A stretch of DNA of 13,732 nt from Porphyromonadaceae bacterium UBA7555. Its GTDB lineage: Bacteria; Bacteroidota; Bacteroidia; Bacteroidales; Muribaculaceae. The notes beneath the pieces were generated by a model, which did no database searches, was not told the origin of the DNA, and was given only the letters and a program-made list of their open reading frames with translations. Made by a program: the position numbers and the translations under genes. Positions 13,459-13,732 of this stretch are shown one piece after another (positions within the stretch are counted from its first letter, which is position 1; each line of letters starts with the position of its first letter). The stretch is taken from the NCBI GenBank assembly GCA_002478045.1, contig DLLT01000041.1, forward strand, positions 1-13,732, given 5' to 3'.

Positions 13459-13732
13459 ATGACATATTTACGATGCTTGTTCACGATTTTGCCGACACTC
13501 ACTATGTTTTATGGGTGGGCATCACCGAGTGTCGCCGCAAGTCGGTTCGTGTGCCATGGAACGGGGCTGGCCGAGCCCGAACGCGCTTCGCTGTGGAATT
13601 TGTCTGACGTGTCGCCCTTGGACAAAGCCGGGCTGAATCTTGCTCCGCGATATGTCTCAACTGTTGTGCATGACGGAGATAGTGTTCGTACTGTTATATC
13701 CGAGATTATTGACGGACGGCGTATGCGCTATC
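13459..13732 (+). CDS. N-terminus of a probable exported protein, cut by window end
   Basis: An open frame starts at the ATG at 13459 and continues for 91 codons to the end of the window without a stop. The first ~27 residues (MTYLRCLFTILPTLTMFYGW, then ASPSVAA) look like a signal peptide with one basic residue and a hydrophobic core. The following sequence (FVCHGTGLAEPERASLWNLS, later HDGDSVRTVISEIIDGRRMR) does not match a family I recognise. A good promoter precedes it by about 80 bases, which supports a real gene. The product's function cannot be judged from the fragment. Confidence 0.6.
   Translation, partial: MTYLRCLFTILPTLTMFYGWASPSVAASRFVCHGTGLAEPERASLWNLSDVSPLDKAGLNLAPRYVSTVVHDGDSVRTVISEIIDGRRMRY

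Noticed and set aside
1..13732. CRISPR arrays, insertion sequences, tRNA or rRNA genes, defence islands
   Set aside because: No spaced repeats of the right length, no transposase or terminal inverted repeats, no cloverleaf or rRNA signature, and no recognisable defence effector were seen on either strand.

Overview
The window looks like chromosomal DNA from a GC-rich Bacteroidales, most likely Muribaculaceae or a near relative. Three things support this. Promoters follow the Bacteroidetes -33 TTTG / -7 TAnnTTTG pattern. Start codons lack clear Shine-Dalgarno sites. The window also encodes a gingipain-type (C25) protease and a BspA-like leucine-rich-repeat protein, both with C-terminal tails resembling type IX secretion (T9SS) sorting domains. 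The family placement is inference; no rRNA or other marker is present. All recognised genes are on the + strand.

Left part (1-3855): a textbook promoter (5-36) drives two genes 12 bases apart, a secreted C25 cysteine peptidase and a secreted LRR-like protein, closed by a strong hairpin/T-tract terminator (3818-3855). Base composition is mosaic here. The signal peptide and prodomain of the protease are about 65% GC, the catalytic region falls abruptly to about 35-45%, and the last ~50 codons of the LRR gene rise again to about 60-70%.

Middle (3856-8245): a 265-base gap holds a perfect dyad (3879-3899), a weak -7 element and a 10-codon cysteine-rich mini-ORF. It is followed by a small membrane protein, a small exported protein resembling DUF4348, rlmN, pdxA and a sugar-phosphate-type nucleotidyltransferase. 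The exported-protein gene, rlmN and pdxA are separated by only 3 and 1 bases, so they are very probably co-transcribed. PdxA carries an unusual ~75-residue low-complexity insertion inside its catalytic fold.

Right part (8246-13732): mutS and an RsmF-type rRNA cytosine methyltransferase are separated by one base and probably translationally coupled. Next come a promoter and a cytoplasmic WG-repeat protein with an acidic, Tyr/Asp-rich tail, then a 259-base gap with two hairpins and another textbook promoter. The start of a probable exported protein runs off the window end. Most of the window is housekeeping (RNA methylation, vitamin B6 synthesis, mismatch repair). The points most worth a second look are the mosaic secreted protease/LRR pair, the PdxA insertion, the non-coding block at 3856-4120 and the WG-protein tail. 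I saw no CRISPR array, insertion sequence, tRNA, rRNA or phage gene.
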